A DNA stretch of 64,000 bases from Centrapalus pauciflorus. Its lineage: Eukaryota > Streptophyta > Magnoliopsida > Asterales > Asteraceae. The translations under genes were made by a program, and so were the position numbers. Shown here piece by piece: positions 9,988-19,395 of this stretch. The notes beneath the pieces were generated by a model. The model ran no database searches. It was not told the origin of the DNA and saw only the letters and a program-made list of their open reading frames with translations. How positions within the stretch are numbered: position 1 is the first letter of the stretch; every line of letters starts with the position of its first letter. The DNA lies in assembly GCA_020465985.1 (NCBI GenBank), contig JAANYP010004704.1, forward strand, positions 1 to 64,000, in the 5' to 3' direction.

Positions 9988-10407
9988 TGTCAGGATCTAA
10001 AACTAAATAACCAAGACTAACTGATTTGAATTTATCAGAGTATAAATCAATAATCTTACTTTGAATCAAAGTTTAATTAAGAAGTTTGCGGAATAACATT
10101 TAATTATTTTAACAAAAACTTTCAGAATCAATAATGAATAAAACACAAGAAGTAATCAAGACTGTTTGTATTGCTGAATTCAATGATTACAATCACCTCT
10201 AATCTGTTTGATTAGACGAAGAACACAGACTGTTCTTAGGGTTTTACAACCTTAGAGGTTTATGAAAACTTAATCAACAAAGCAATTACAGACTCAAATA
10301 TGCAGAAAACTTCTATACAATAGAAAGACCTATTCTATGTATTTATATTGCTTCTTGATATGTTTCCTTGACGAACTATGACTTCTCTGATAGTAGATAT
10401 GCTGGAA
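9988..10407 (-). repeat. Inverted family-D LTR, cut by the assembly gap
   Basis: The reverse complement matches the 3' two-thirds of the Cop-D LTRs: it ends GATCCTGACA and includes TTATTCCGCAAACTTC and GTAAAACCCTAAGAACA. The rest disappears into the run of N. It touches RT sequence directly with no primer site, as expected for a solo LTR or a 3' LTR inserted in the older fragment. Confidence 0.85.
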
Positions 10408-10502
10408 NNNNNNNNNNNNNNNNNNNNNNNNNNNNNNNNNNNNNNNNNNNNNNNNNNNNNNNNNNNNNNNNNNNNNNNNNNNNNNNNNNNNNNNNNNNNN
10501 NN
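10408..10502. other. Assembly gap (95 N)
   Basis: There are 95 unknown bases between an LTR fragment and a long TA repeat. The TA repeat probably caused the gap, so the true length is unknown. Confidence 0.99.
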
Positions 10503-10519
10503 TATATATATATGTATGT

Positions 10520-10602
<83 letters not shown>
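10503..10602. repeat. (TA)n microsatellite
   Basis: A run of alternating TA about 100 bases long starts at the gap edge, followed by a short CA-rich tail to 10628. Confidence 0.98.
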
Positions 10603-10604
<2 letters not shown>

Positions 10605-10628
10605 CACGCACACACACATATACACACA

Positions 10629-11070
10629 TGTGTACCACACGGATAAATTTAATAAGTTTATTAACTTGTGTATTACACGTTAACTTTAATAATTTTTTTT
10701 TCTTAAAACTATATAAACTTAAAATTAAAACGTAATATTCAAAGTTTTAATACTAATAATATTTAATATATCTTACTATGGTTAATTTATGTCTAAATCA
10801 TTTAAACAAAAATTTGATCATTAATAACTTTTAAGTTTATTATTAGTATTTATTGTTATTATATAGTTATTAATCAAAAAAATCTTTTAAACATTATTTG
10901 TTGTGGTTTTGTGGGATTTAAGTCTAATCATAATCTTATAGTTTCATTAAATTTTTTTAGTTAAATTTGAAATACTAATTAACACATGTCATTTGTACAA
11001 GATTTTACTTGGCATCATGAGAAGATGAGAAATGACAATTTAATTACTCTTTTAATAGTACTTGTAGAAG

Positions 11071-11075
<5 letters not shown>
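10629..11075. other. AT-rich DNA without recognisable features
   Basis: I see no coding potential, terminal repeats or similarity to the other elements here. Confidence 0.6.
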
Positions 11076-11101
<26 letters not shown>

Positions 11102-11129
11102 TTATATATACACACACACACACACACAT
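11076..11129. repeat. (TG)n-(TA)n-(CA)n compound microsatellite
   Basis: A GT run, a short TATATA centre and a CA run form a near-palindromic simple repeat that could fold on itself. Confidence 0.95.
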
Positions 11130-11299
11130 AGGAAGGTTCGGTGGAGAACTTTTATGCATCGAGGTACAAAAAAACATATGTCATCCATTAGGTCAAAAAA
11201 TTATATGGTTTAGATTACAAAATGGTAAATAGTTGGAAAACTTTATGCATTCAGTGTATTCAAGATCAAATGTGGGAGGATATTTTGGGTACTTTCGGG

Positions 11300-11314
11300 A
11301 AATATATATATATA

Positions 11315-11378
<64 letters not shown>
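11300..11378. repeat. (TA)n microsatellite
   Basis: Alternating TA is interrupted once by TGTGTA near 11320. Confidence 0.98.
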
Positions 11379-11381
<3 letters not shown>

Positions 11382-11515
11382 AATAGTTTTAGTTTTATAT
11401 TAAATTTAGTATTCTAACAACTAAATAAATAATAAATGCTAAATAAATTCAATTAATACACTTCCAATTTTAATAAAATCTACACAAATTCAAAAAAAAG
11501 ATGATAGATGTCGAT

Positions 11516-11965
11516 GCATTTCATGTTCATCGTTTAATTCATGATGCATCTCGAATTTATCTATACGAATTCGTGATGCATCGCTATTAATCAACATCGT
11601 GTTCATCGTTCATCTATGCATCTTGTTGTTGCTGTTATGCATCATCATCATTTATCATCATCATGTTCATCCTTCATCAACCATGTTCATCATTCACCCC
11701 CGTTCATCATCTATCTATGCATCAGGTTGCCGCTATTATGCATTGTTCATCATGTTCATCGTCTTGTTCATCATCGGTTGCCATGCATCATTGTATATCT
11801 TCATGTTCATCTGGATTTAAAACTAAACATCATCATGTTCATTTGAATTTGAACATTCCCGAACATATGTCATCTTTAATTCTAAATATGAATCTTCATC
11901 CAGATTCAAAACAATACATCACCATGTTCACTTTCGTGTTCATCATCAGTTTATCATCATTTCGG
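11516..11965. repeat. Degenerate ATGTTCATC / ATGCATC repeat block
   Basis: About 450 bases are built from short words such as GTTCATC, CATCATC and GATGCATC with no fixed period. The ORFs through it (11599-11989) arise from the repeat and are not credible genes. Confidence 0.8.
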
Positions 11966-12284
11966 TTCATGCATGGTGGTGGTTGGTGACGGCGGCAACA
12001 GAGAGAAAGAGAAGGAGGAGATGGTGACGGTGGCGTGGTGGCATTGGCCTGTGGTCTAGTGGTGGCGGCGATGGTGGTGGTGGTCTTCATTAGGCCGAGA
12101 GAGATGGAGAGATGAGAGGATATAGAGAGAGGAAGGAGAGAGAAAGGGGGAGATAAATAAAGAATTTGATTAATGTGATGATTTAGTTACCTAATTCAAA
12201 TATCCTAATTATCTTTTTACCATTTTAAAAAATTAATTATATTATTCCCTAAATGCTCTTAATGCACCCTTGAAGGATTATAAG
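11966..12284. other. GGT/GGC-rich and GA-rich low-complexity DNA, then plain AT-rich flank
   Basis: GGTGGTGG-like and GAGAGAGA-like tracts run to about 12155, followed by unremarkable AT-rich sequence up to the Cop-B LTR. It may be the host DNA into which Cop-B inserted. Confidence 0.6.
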
Positions 12285-12566
12285 TGTTGGACATTATTTA
12301 GCTGATGAAAATAATTACTCTAGGGGTTAAATTCTAATTAGTTCTTAGCTATGACTTTTTGTATAAATTGTAAATGTTGTACACTGCAAGGTACAGATCT
12401 GAAAAATTCTATTTTGCACGGAATTGTATTGTATGGCTAGGTCAACAGTGTTCATATTTTTCTCTCTGATTGTAATTCCGAAATTGTGCAATATCAATCA
12501 TTCAGTTAGTGTTTCTCTTGATCTTAATTGATATTTGTTTTTGTGATTGATTAACTGAATATATCA
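12285..12566 (+). repeat. 5' LTR of Cop-B (282 bp)
   Basis: It starts TGTTGGAC and ends ATATCA, directly before the primer site. A TATAAATT at 12362-12369 is a plausible TATA box. Confidence 0.8.
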
Positions 12567-12568
12567 AT

Positions 12569-12580
12569 TGGTATCAGAGC
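12569..12580 (+). promoter_or_regulatory. Primer binding site of Cop-B
   Basis: TGGTATCAGAGC lies two bases after the LTR and is complementary to the 3' end of plant initiator-Met tRNA, which primes minus-strand synthesis. Confidence 0.92.
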
Positions 12581-12984
12581 CTGAAATGGCAATTTTTGAT
12601 TGATTTTGAAAATCTGAAATTATTTTTTCGAACCACTGTTTCATCGGAATATTGAAAATTCAGAAAAACCCTTAGGGTTTTTTATTCAGTGAGTGTTTGA
12701 GTGTAGAAATTGGATCGAAGGTTTGTTTTTAAAAGACAAACAGATTGATTATAATCTCAAACTGTAATTCACAACACACAAAAAGTTCTTTCGATTTACG
12801 GACTTTTGAAAAAGTGTTGTGTTCTTGACTGTTCTTGATAAAAACAAGGATTTTGATCTGAAATTAGTTAAAGTGGTTTCATAAAAAGTGTTTGTAAGTG
12901 AAAAACACACCTTCCATTACCATTTGGGGTCAATTAATACATTTTTGATGAAAATTTGGTAAATGAATTAAACTGAATATCTAG

Positions 12985-13575
12985 TTTCAATCGAGTTGGA
13001 TAAACAATTGATCGAGTTGGATTAATTTTTAATCGAGTTGGGAGTGTTCATTAGCCGAGTTTTATTCAGAAGGATTCAAGTTGGAAATTAGTTTTAATCG
13101 AGTTGAATATAAGTGTTAATCGAGTTGACTCAAACATTCATTCGAGTTTGTTTAAACATATTCGAGTTGGTTTTTTAAACTCATTCGAGTTTAATTAAAC
13201 AAAAGTCAAGTGACATTCAAGTTGATTCGAGTTTTATCATATATAATTCGAGTTTAAACAAACACAAATCAAGTTCATTCGAGTTGGTTGACTCTTCATT
13301 CGAGTTGATTAACTTGGCATTCGAGTTTCATTCCCTTGTCATTCGAGTTTCACCAATTTGTCTTCTGAGTTTCATTTCTAATCAATTGTTTTATTTTTTT
13401 TAGAATCAAGTTTGATAAGCTTCCATTCGAGTTTTACTCTAATTCATTCGAGTTGATCCATTCTTTGATCGAGTTTTATAACTCTTTAATTCGAGTTTTA
13501 CTACTCATTATTCGAGTTTGATCCCAAACTATTCGAATTTCACTCCTTTTAATTCGAGTTTGATCATACTTGTCA
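12985..13575 (+). repeat. Iterated ATTCGAGTT motif in the Cop-B leader
   Basis: Roughly twenty copies of TCGAGTT, mostly within ATTCGAGTT(T/G), occur at irregular spacing of about 15-35 bases between the primer site and gag. The same motif fills the Cop-N leader. Confidence 0.9.
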
Positions 13576-13662
13576 CAAGTTTGATCAATTTTTTCACATT
13601 CCTTTCAAATATAATCAAAATCCATTTAAAAGATCTTGGAACATTCTTTTTAATCACTCGCT

Positions 13663-14051
13663 ATGTCAAAAGATCCATTAGCCATGGGGTCGGAAACAAA
13701 ACCTCCTATTCTCTACAGAGGTGAATATGTTCAATGGAGGGAACAGTTTCTAAAATTTATCAGTTTCCATGATCAATCTGAGGAAATGTTGAAATCCCTG
13801 AATGAGGGACCAGCAGTAATTCTGGAAACAATTTTGGCTGTTCCAACTGGTAATCCTCCAATACCGGAGAGAACTGTAGATGTTACCAATCTGAATGAAG
13901 CTCAGAAAAGAAGAAAGCTGGAAGACAAAACTGCCAGAAAGCTCTTGCTGATTTCTATTCCAAATGATATCTATGTAAGTCTGACCAATACAACAACAAC
14001 CAAATCCATCTGGGATAAGGTGTGTAAACTCATGCGCGGTTCAGACAAAGT
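13663..14051 (+). pseudogene. Cop-B gag, N-terminal part
   Basis: The ATG at 13663 opens a copia Gag whose first 130 codons are intact. It has the usual start (PPILYRGEYVQWREQFLKF), an Asn/Lys-rich middle and the S-I-W-D-K-V block that normally precedes the capsid C-terminal half. Gag forms the virus-like particle that holds RNA and enzymes. It is cut at 14051 by Cop-N and resumes at 19396. A related Gag start is seen in Cop-C2 at 56254. Confidence 0.85.
14047..14051 (+). repeat. Target site duplication AAAGT of Cop-N
   Basis: AAAGT at 14047-14051 is repeated at 19391-19395, directly flanking the two LTRs. Five bases is the standard copia duplication length. Confidence 0.95.
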
Positions 14052-14374
14052 TGTTGGGAATAAATAATAGAGATGAAACAATTATATTGTATATGTTTGT
14101 AAATACTAAATAGTTTAGGGGTTGCTTGTGTAAATACTTAATACTTGTGTATTAAGTATAAATAGGAGTGATATGTGCACTGTTGAAATAGGAATCTCAG
14201 ATTACACAAAAATACACGGCTGGATTTAGAGGGAATAGGAGAAGTGCTTTGCAAGAAAGCCAAGAACATCAATGTAATATTTTCTCTCTTAATCATTCAA
14301 TAGATTGTGTTTGATTGTTAATTGTTCATATGAATTGTTCTATATGATTGAATTGCTAGAAATATGAATTCACA
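14052..14374 (+). repeat. 5' LTR of Cop-N (323 bp)
   Basis: It starts TGTTGGGAATAAA and ends TTCACA. TATAAATA at 14157-14164 is a good TATA box. Confidence 0.96.
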
Positions 14375-14376
14375 AT

Positions 14377-14388
14377 TGGTATCAGAGC
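14377..14388 (+). promoter_or_regulatory. Primer binding site of Cop-N
   Basis: TGGTATCAGAGC lies two bases after the 5' LTR; it matches initiator-Met tRNA. Confidence 0.93.
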
Positions 14389-14824
14389 CTAATATGGCTG
14401 AATTTGAGTGAATTTTGAATCTGAAATCGTATTTTTTTTTAACACTGTTATATTCATTTTTTTGAAAATCTGAAAATCAATTGAGGATTTTGATCTGTGG
14501 ATGAAATGATCTGAATTTTGGATCGAAGGTGTGAAATTTAAAGGAGAATCTGATGACATAACATCAAATATTATCTCAAAACACACAGAATTTAATTGAG
14601 AAATTTCAGATTTTTTGAAAAAGTGTGTGTTCTTGAGGTTTTTGGTCAATTTTTGGTTTTTAATCAAGAATTAGCCAAAGTGATTTCACAAAAGTTGTTT
14701 CTGCTATTAAAACGAACCCTCGAAATCAATTTGAGGTCAAATCATGGATTTTTGTTGAAAAAGTTCGAATCTGATCTTGTTTTTGTTGAAAAATGATAAA
14801 ACTCGGACATAACTATATTCATAG

Positions 14825-15268
14825 TGTCATTCGAGTTTTATAAAGAAGACATTCGAGTTTTATAAAGAAGGCATTCGAGTTTTATAAAGAAGGCATTCGA
14901 GTTTTATGAAAGCTTTATTCGAGTTTGATGAATGCTTCATTCGAGTTTGCTGAATGCTTCATTCGAGTTTGATATATGCTTATTTCGAGTTTGATAATAC
15001 ATTCATCGAGTTTCATGCCTTATGATTCGAGTTTTAAGCCTTAATCATTCGAGTTTCATGTTTAATTGATCGAGTTTCGAGCTTAATTGATCGAGTTTAA
15101 TACCTTCTTCATTCGAGTTTCATTCTTGTTCATTCGAGTTTCATACTCAATCATTCGAGTTTTATACTTATTCATTCGAGTTTGATGATTCTTTATTCGA
15201 GTTTGAGTCTTCATCAATCGAGTTTGGTTCTTATACATTCGAGTTTCATCCAATATCATTCGAGTTTT
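14825..15268 (+). repeat. Iterated ATTCGAGTTT motif in the Cop-N leader
   Basis: About twenty-two copies of (A)TCGAGTTT recur with a dominant spacing near 20-22 bases, often followed by TAT/CAT/GAT and an A-rich or T-rich filler. The first four units, TTATAAAGAA-spaced, are almost identical. The block is non-coding. The antisense ORF through it is a by-product of the period. Confidence 0.92.
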
Positions 15269-15597
15269 GAGTATTTGACCTTTGCTGCTTAAATTGACCA
15301 TAACTGTTGACTGGAACATCGTTAGAAGGCCTACCATACGCCAAATCGAAGCTTGAAAAGAGATCTACATTTCTAGAACAGGCATAGCCGGTTCGGTAAA
15401 TTTTCGAGGCCCAATTCCACTCCAGAAAAAAGTTACGGGCATTTTTCTACAGAAAATCTAAAATTTCAACGTCAAAAAGTCATTTCAGAGCTGATTTTTC
15501 ACAAGTTATCATTTTTAGATATAATTCTCAAAGTTTTATCAGAATTCACTCATTTTTCAATAAAAGATCTTGGAAGTTCATTTTTCAGTAATTCATA

Positions 15598-16809
15598 ATG
15601 GTGTTTGAACAATTTTGAAAGTCTGAGCTGATTGCCAAACTTACTGAATCTGAAAAGATTCGTAAGAACAATTACGACATTCTCGTTCAGTTAAATACTG
15701 ATAAACATTTGGCGTTACGTGACGTACAAATACTGAATGAAGAAATTCAAAGCTTAAAAGAAAAACAAAACTCTGAGAGTTGTGCTCATCAATTGAAAAT
15801 ATCTGAATTACTTAAAGACCTTGATGAGCTGAAACAAGAAAATTTTCAGAATGCAACTCAACTGAAATATCTTTTGCCTGAAAGATCTGATCTTTACAAG
15901 AAAGTTCAGGATCTTGAAGATACACTTTGTAAGACAAAACCAACTGATCAGAATTGTATTTTAAACAAAAATGAAGAAATTTTTGCTCTTCAACAAGAGT
16001 TGTCTTTAACTAAAGATTTGATTGAGAAGGAAAGACATGAGTTCTTACTTAAAGAACAAGATTTTAAATCAAAATCTGAATTGTTTGAAGATGAAAGACA
16101 AATGTTCTTAATCAAAGAACAATCTTTTAAATCTGATTACCAATCATTTGATCATGACAGAAATTCAAATTTAGTCATTATCAAAAGTTTGGAAGATCAG
16201 ATACTTCATCTTACAAAACAATTACATGTGTTTACTTCGTCAACTGAGTCAAAGGTTAAGACCCCTTCTTCAGTGTGTTTAAAATCCAATGTTGATCACT
16301 CTGGTTTGTCTTCTGAAAGTGAAGTGAATCTAACTAACTCTGCTAAGTTTGATTCTTCTTCAGATCTTAAACTTAAGTATCTGTTAAAGATACACAGCGG
16401 CAAAGATAAAATTGTTGAACAACTTCCGGTCAAGATTTACACCGGTGAATCTTCGAAGTCAAATTTTCTTAAAGTTTCTGAATATACTGGTCATTCTAAT
16501 CAGAAAACAAATTCACAGAAAAATACCAAGTATTATCAGAAACAGGCAAGAACCGGACAGTTATTCAAAAAGAAGAGTTCGCAAAAGTCTGATCATTCAA
16601 ATTCAAGTTTCTTTAGAAATTCAGATATTCAATTTTCTCATACTCAAAGAAATTTGTTTTCTGCGTTTGAAAGAGAAGCTGATAGTTATAACATGCAATG
16701 GGTACCTAAACCCAAGTACAAGTGGGTACCAAAACCTGTTTTGAAATGGGTACCCAAGAGCGCTAACAAGTCTGGATCCAAATCTGTTTGGATACCAAAG
16801 ACATCTTAA
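15598..16809 (+). CDS. Cop-N Gag C-terminal coiled-coil ORF
   Basis: The open frame from 15709 encodes 366 residues and continues in phase upstream to an ATG at 15598, but a TGA at 15616-15618 interrupts the longer version. Residues 1-180 (from 15709) are a Lys/Glu/Gln/Leu heptad-rich coiled coil. Residues 180-300 are Ser/Lys-rich. The end carries three KWVPK-type repeats and stops with W-I-P-K-T-S. Tandem WVPK words mark the C-terminus of many plant copia Gags just before protease, and Cop-C2 58115-59731 has the same layout ending R-W-V-P-K. It has no enzymatic domain and may bind RNA or partner Gag. Confidence 0.75.
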
Positions 16810-16827
16810 ATTTTGCAGGTTATAGGT

Positions 16828-17041
16828 TTCTTATCATTTCAGATAAGGACCCGTTCTTCATTTCAATAGGCTCTTGATTACTTCAAGTCAAGACCCGTGC
16901 TTCAACTCAAAATTGGTTTCTAGTTAAATTCAGACTAGAACCCGGACTTCAATGAACCAGAGACAATGGTTTTCAGTTACTTCAGACTGAAACCCAAGCT
17001 TATGCGACAAATGGCTTCTAATCACTTCAGATTAGAACCCG
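16828..17041 (+). ncRNA. Tandem array of five covarying hairpins in Cop-N
   Basis: Starting 18 bases after the ORF stop, five hairpins follow at about 40-55 base spacing. Stems are TTCTTATC/GATAAGGA (16828-16849), TCTTGA/TCAAGA (16872-16893), TTCTAGT/ACTAGAA (16918-16940), TTTCAGT/ACTGAAA (16971-16992) and TTCTAATC/GATTAGAA (17016-17037). Loops share a (T)ACTTCA-like sequence, and four of the five stems are followed by CCCG (the fourth by CCCA). Stems differ but remain paired, the pattern expected of a conserved RNA structure. A similar array sits at the same place in Cop-C2. Confidence 0.75.
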
Positions 17042-17156
17042 ATTCTGAAAGACGAATCTTTCTGGAATTCCTGCCCTGCATTCAACTCTGATGCTGAATT
17101 GACAAATAGGGAGTTTTATTTTTATAATTTTTTGCTCTTGGTTTCATTTCTATGAG

Positions 17157-17184
17157 TTGACTAACTGTGTCTGCTTATTTCCAG
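17157..17184 (+). promoter_or_regulatory. Branch-point and 3' splice-site-like signal in Cop-N
   Basis: TTGACTAAC (17157-17165) is followed by a pyrimidine-rich stretch ending TTATTTCCAG, with AG at 17183-17184. It sits at the position where protease would start in an autonomous relative. AGGGGGAG follows at once. Confidence 0.45.
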
Positions 17185-18507
17185 GGGGAGTTTCAGATGC
17201 ACTTTGACGATGACATTTTTCAAAACTATGTGTGATTTTTCACGAAAATATTTGACACACACATAAAAAGAGTTTTTGAGCTGAAAGAAATTTTTTTATG
17301 AATCTCTGAATCTATCATTGAGATTAATTGATCTAATCTCTTTGATTTTCATAATCTCATTTCTTCTGAGATTCTTTTTGTTAGAACTCTTCCAATTTAT
17401 ACTGGATTCTCCTGTCATCTCCCATGTGCTAATTCTTTCAAGAAAATCTTATTCTTTTCATATCATATATCATATTTTCCATTTCATTCTGATATCTCCC
17501 AAAATTATCTGCATATCATCTCCAATACCATATAAGTTGGATCTCATCATATCTCATGACCTTTCAAAGTTGAAAATTTTTCTACTGACTCCGATTATGC
17601 ACCAATCTGAGTGATAGGCATAAATATCGCTTCTATGGTCTAACCAGAACCGGAAGACCTACCCAAGAAGCAAACCATCTATAGATTGTGCGGGTGAGGG
17701 TTCTTTAGGTTTATTAGTTGAGACGTGTCAGTTATCACGGGATACTGACAGGGTCGAGCAGAGATAAAATGTAAATGAGAGGGATATTGATATTGAAAGG
17801 AGATGGTGGTGCATCAGATCATGCTTTTCATATAAAGTTGACTGAATTTAATTCTGAAAAGTGAGCCGGAGGGAGCTAGGTTGAAAAATGCTGAGAGCTG
17901 AGAGTTGAGAAAGGATTTGAAGAAAAGATAATCCTATCCTACACTGTGTCTGCTGGGTAATCCACATAATCTATCAAGCCCTAGGTGACTTGATATTGAA
18001 AAAGACGTCATGGACCCAGTGACGCATGAACTTAACCCCACCAACTACTCAGTTATCTCTCAAAAGATTTCTGTTTCAATAATCACGGAGATATAACACA
18101 TTTCTATCGATATATCATTTGGATATTATTGATATTGAAACAAGGAAGACAGTTGCTCCGGTCTCCAATTTCATTTGATGCACATTGTGTCTAGAGCTGA
18201 TTATATACACTTTTAGGACACATCGAGTCTATCAGTCTGCGTGACTATAAACTGCTAGTCCAAAGTGACTAAGCCGGAACAAATAAGAGTGATTCTTTCA
18301 AGATAAAGGATTTCACGATGACTATTTGGAAATCCTACCAGTGTTACTATCATGCCAGCGCTGAACGTAGGTCACATAGATTTTGTCTATTGTGTAAACA
18401 GGAATCCTATGTGGACCTGGACTTGTTTTCTCACAAAATGAATGTGTTTCATTTTCCCCAAAGTTGTAAAGCTTTGTTTTGTTCTAAAAAGATATAATAT
18501 CAATTCG
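17185..18507 (+). other. Non-coding body of Cop-N
   Basis: I recognise no domain in any frame. The short ORF at 17318-17614 is Ile/Ser-rich and looks accidental. The segment takes the place of pol. Confidence 0.7.
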
Positions 18508-19066
18508 AGGGGGAGTGAACTTTTTGAGGGGGTGAGATAAATCTGTTTTGTATAGGGGGAGAGATGTTAGTTTAAGGGGGAGAAAATCAATTTGTAATAA
18601 TTTCTGAGTTGTAATTGTTGTTGTATTTCTTCTACTGTAATTTCATTGAATTAATGTTTCTGAAGTTTTTGCATGATGTTCATAATTTTTTATGATCATC
18701 ATGAGGGGGAGAAAAACTAAAGTTCAGAGACAACAGTTGAGTAGATTGAAGTCAACTGAAGACAATTGCTACATCATATCAAATGAATTGATCAAGGGAG
18801 AGAATTAAAAAGCTATTCATGATTCAAGGGGGAGTGTACTTACAAGAAAATACAAGAAAAGAGATGTGAAGATCAGAGAGTGACAAATAAAGAAAAGAAG
18901 AAGATTCAGAGATCAAAGAAAAGAAGAAGAGTCACGAAAAAGTCCTTGAAATGAACCTTCATCAGAAAATTGATTTCATTTCTAAGGGGGAGATTGTTAT
19001 GGACAATATTTGTAGAGTTGAAATGAATTTTACTTTTAAGAATTGTGTTCATCTCTAAGGGGGAGA
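18508..19066 (+). promoter_or_regulatory. Cluster of PPT-like tracts ending in the PPT of Cop-N
   Basis: G5-containing purine tracts of the form AAGGGGGAG lie at about 18508, 18527, 18554, 18574, 18704, 18826, 18984 and finally 19057-19066 next to the LTR. Multiple PPTs upstream of the 3' LTR are a known Sirevirus hallmark. Only the last lies in position to prime plus-strand synthesis. Confidence 0.85.
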
Positions 19067-19093
19067 ATGTTGGGAATAAATAATAGAGATGAA
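19048..19093 (+). promoter_or_regulatory. Hairpin enclosing the functional PPT of Cop-N
   Basis: TTCATCTCT (19048-19056) and AGAGATGAA (19085-19093) are perfect inverses. The 28-base loop holds the PPT and the first 17 bases of the LTR. Confidence 0.8.
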
Positions 19094-19390
19094 ACAATTA
19101 TATTGTATATGTTTGTAAATACTAAATAGTTTAGGGGTTGCTTGTGTAAATACTTAATACTTGTGTATTAAGTATAAATAGGAGTGATATGTGCACTGTT
19201 GAAATAGGAATCTCAGATTACACAAAAATACACGGCTGGATTTAGAGGGAATAGGAGAAGTGCTTTGCAAGAAAGCCAAGAACATCAATGTAATATTTTC
19301 TCTCTTAATCATTCAATAGATTGTGTTTGATTGTTAATTGTTCATATGAATTGTTCTATATGACTGAATTGCTAGAAATATGAATTCACA
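19068..19390 (+). repeat. 3' LTR of Cop-N (323 bp)
   Basis: It is identical to the 5' LTR by eye except GATTG versus GACTG near its end (14348 versus 19364). TATA box at 19173-19180. Confidence 0.96.
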
Positions 19391-19395
19391 AAAGT

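Larger units (their letters stand above)
14052..19390 (+). mobile_element. Cop-N, complete non-autonomous copia element (5339 bp)
   Basis: It has two 323-bp LTRs that differ at one base, a perfect AAAGT duplication, a primer site and a PPT. Between them are a repeat-rich leader, one ORF for a Gag C-terminal coiled-coil region, a hairpin array, about 1.3 kb of non-coding DNA and a cluster of PPT-like tracts. There is no capsid, zinc knuckle, protease, integrase, RT or RNase H. It is therefore mobilised in trans. The shared leader motif and similar sequence around the primer site suggest that a Cop-B-like element is the helper. Confidence 0.93.

Noticed and set aside
10335..10683. ORFs of 92-101 codons on both strands with Ile/Tyr repeats
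   Set aside because: They are translations of the TA repeat and the N run.
11599..12090. Overlapping His/Ser-rich ORFs and a Thr/Pro-rich antisense ORF
   Set aside because: They are produced by CATC and GGTGG low-complexity repeats, with no domain or start context.
12569..12580. TGGTATCAGAGC as part of a tRNA gene
   Set aside because: It is only the primer binding site; no cloverleaf surrounds any of the copies.
12985..13575. Regularly spaced short repeats resembling a CRISPR array
   Set aside because: Repeat words are only about 9 bases with irregular, non-unique spacing, in a eukaryotic retrotransposon leader.
15083..15337. Antisense ORF with periodic T-R-M residues
   Set aside because: It is a by-product of the near 21-base period of the ATTCGAGTTT repeat, and no homologous frame exists in Cop-B.
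17318..17614. 98-codon hydrophobic ORF in Cop-N as a small membrane protein
   Set aside because: Ile/Phe/Ser richness follows from local T-rich sequence, and there is no comparable frame in relatives here.
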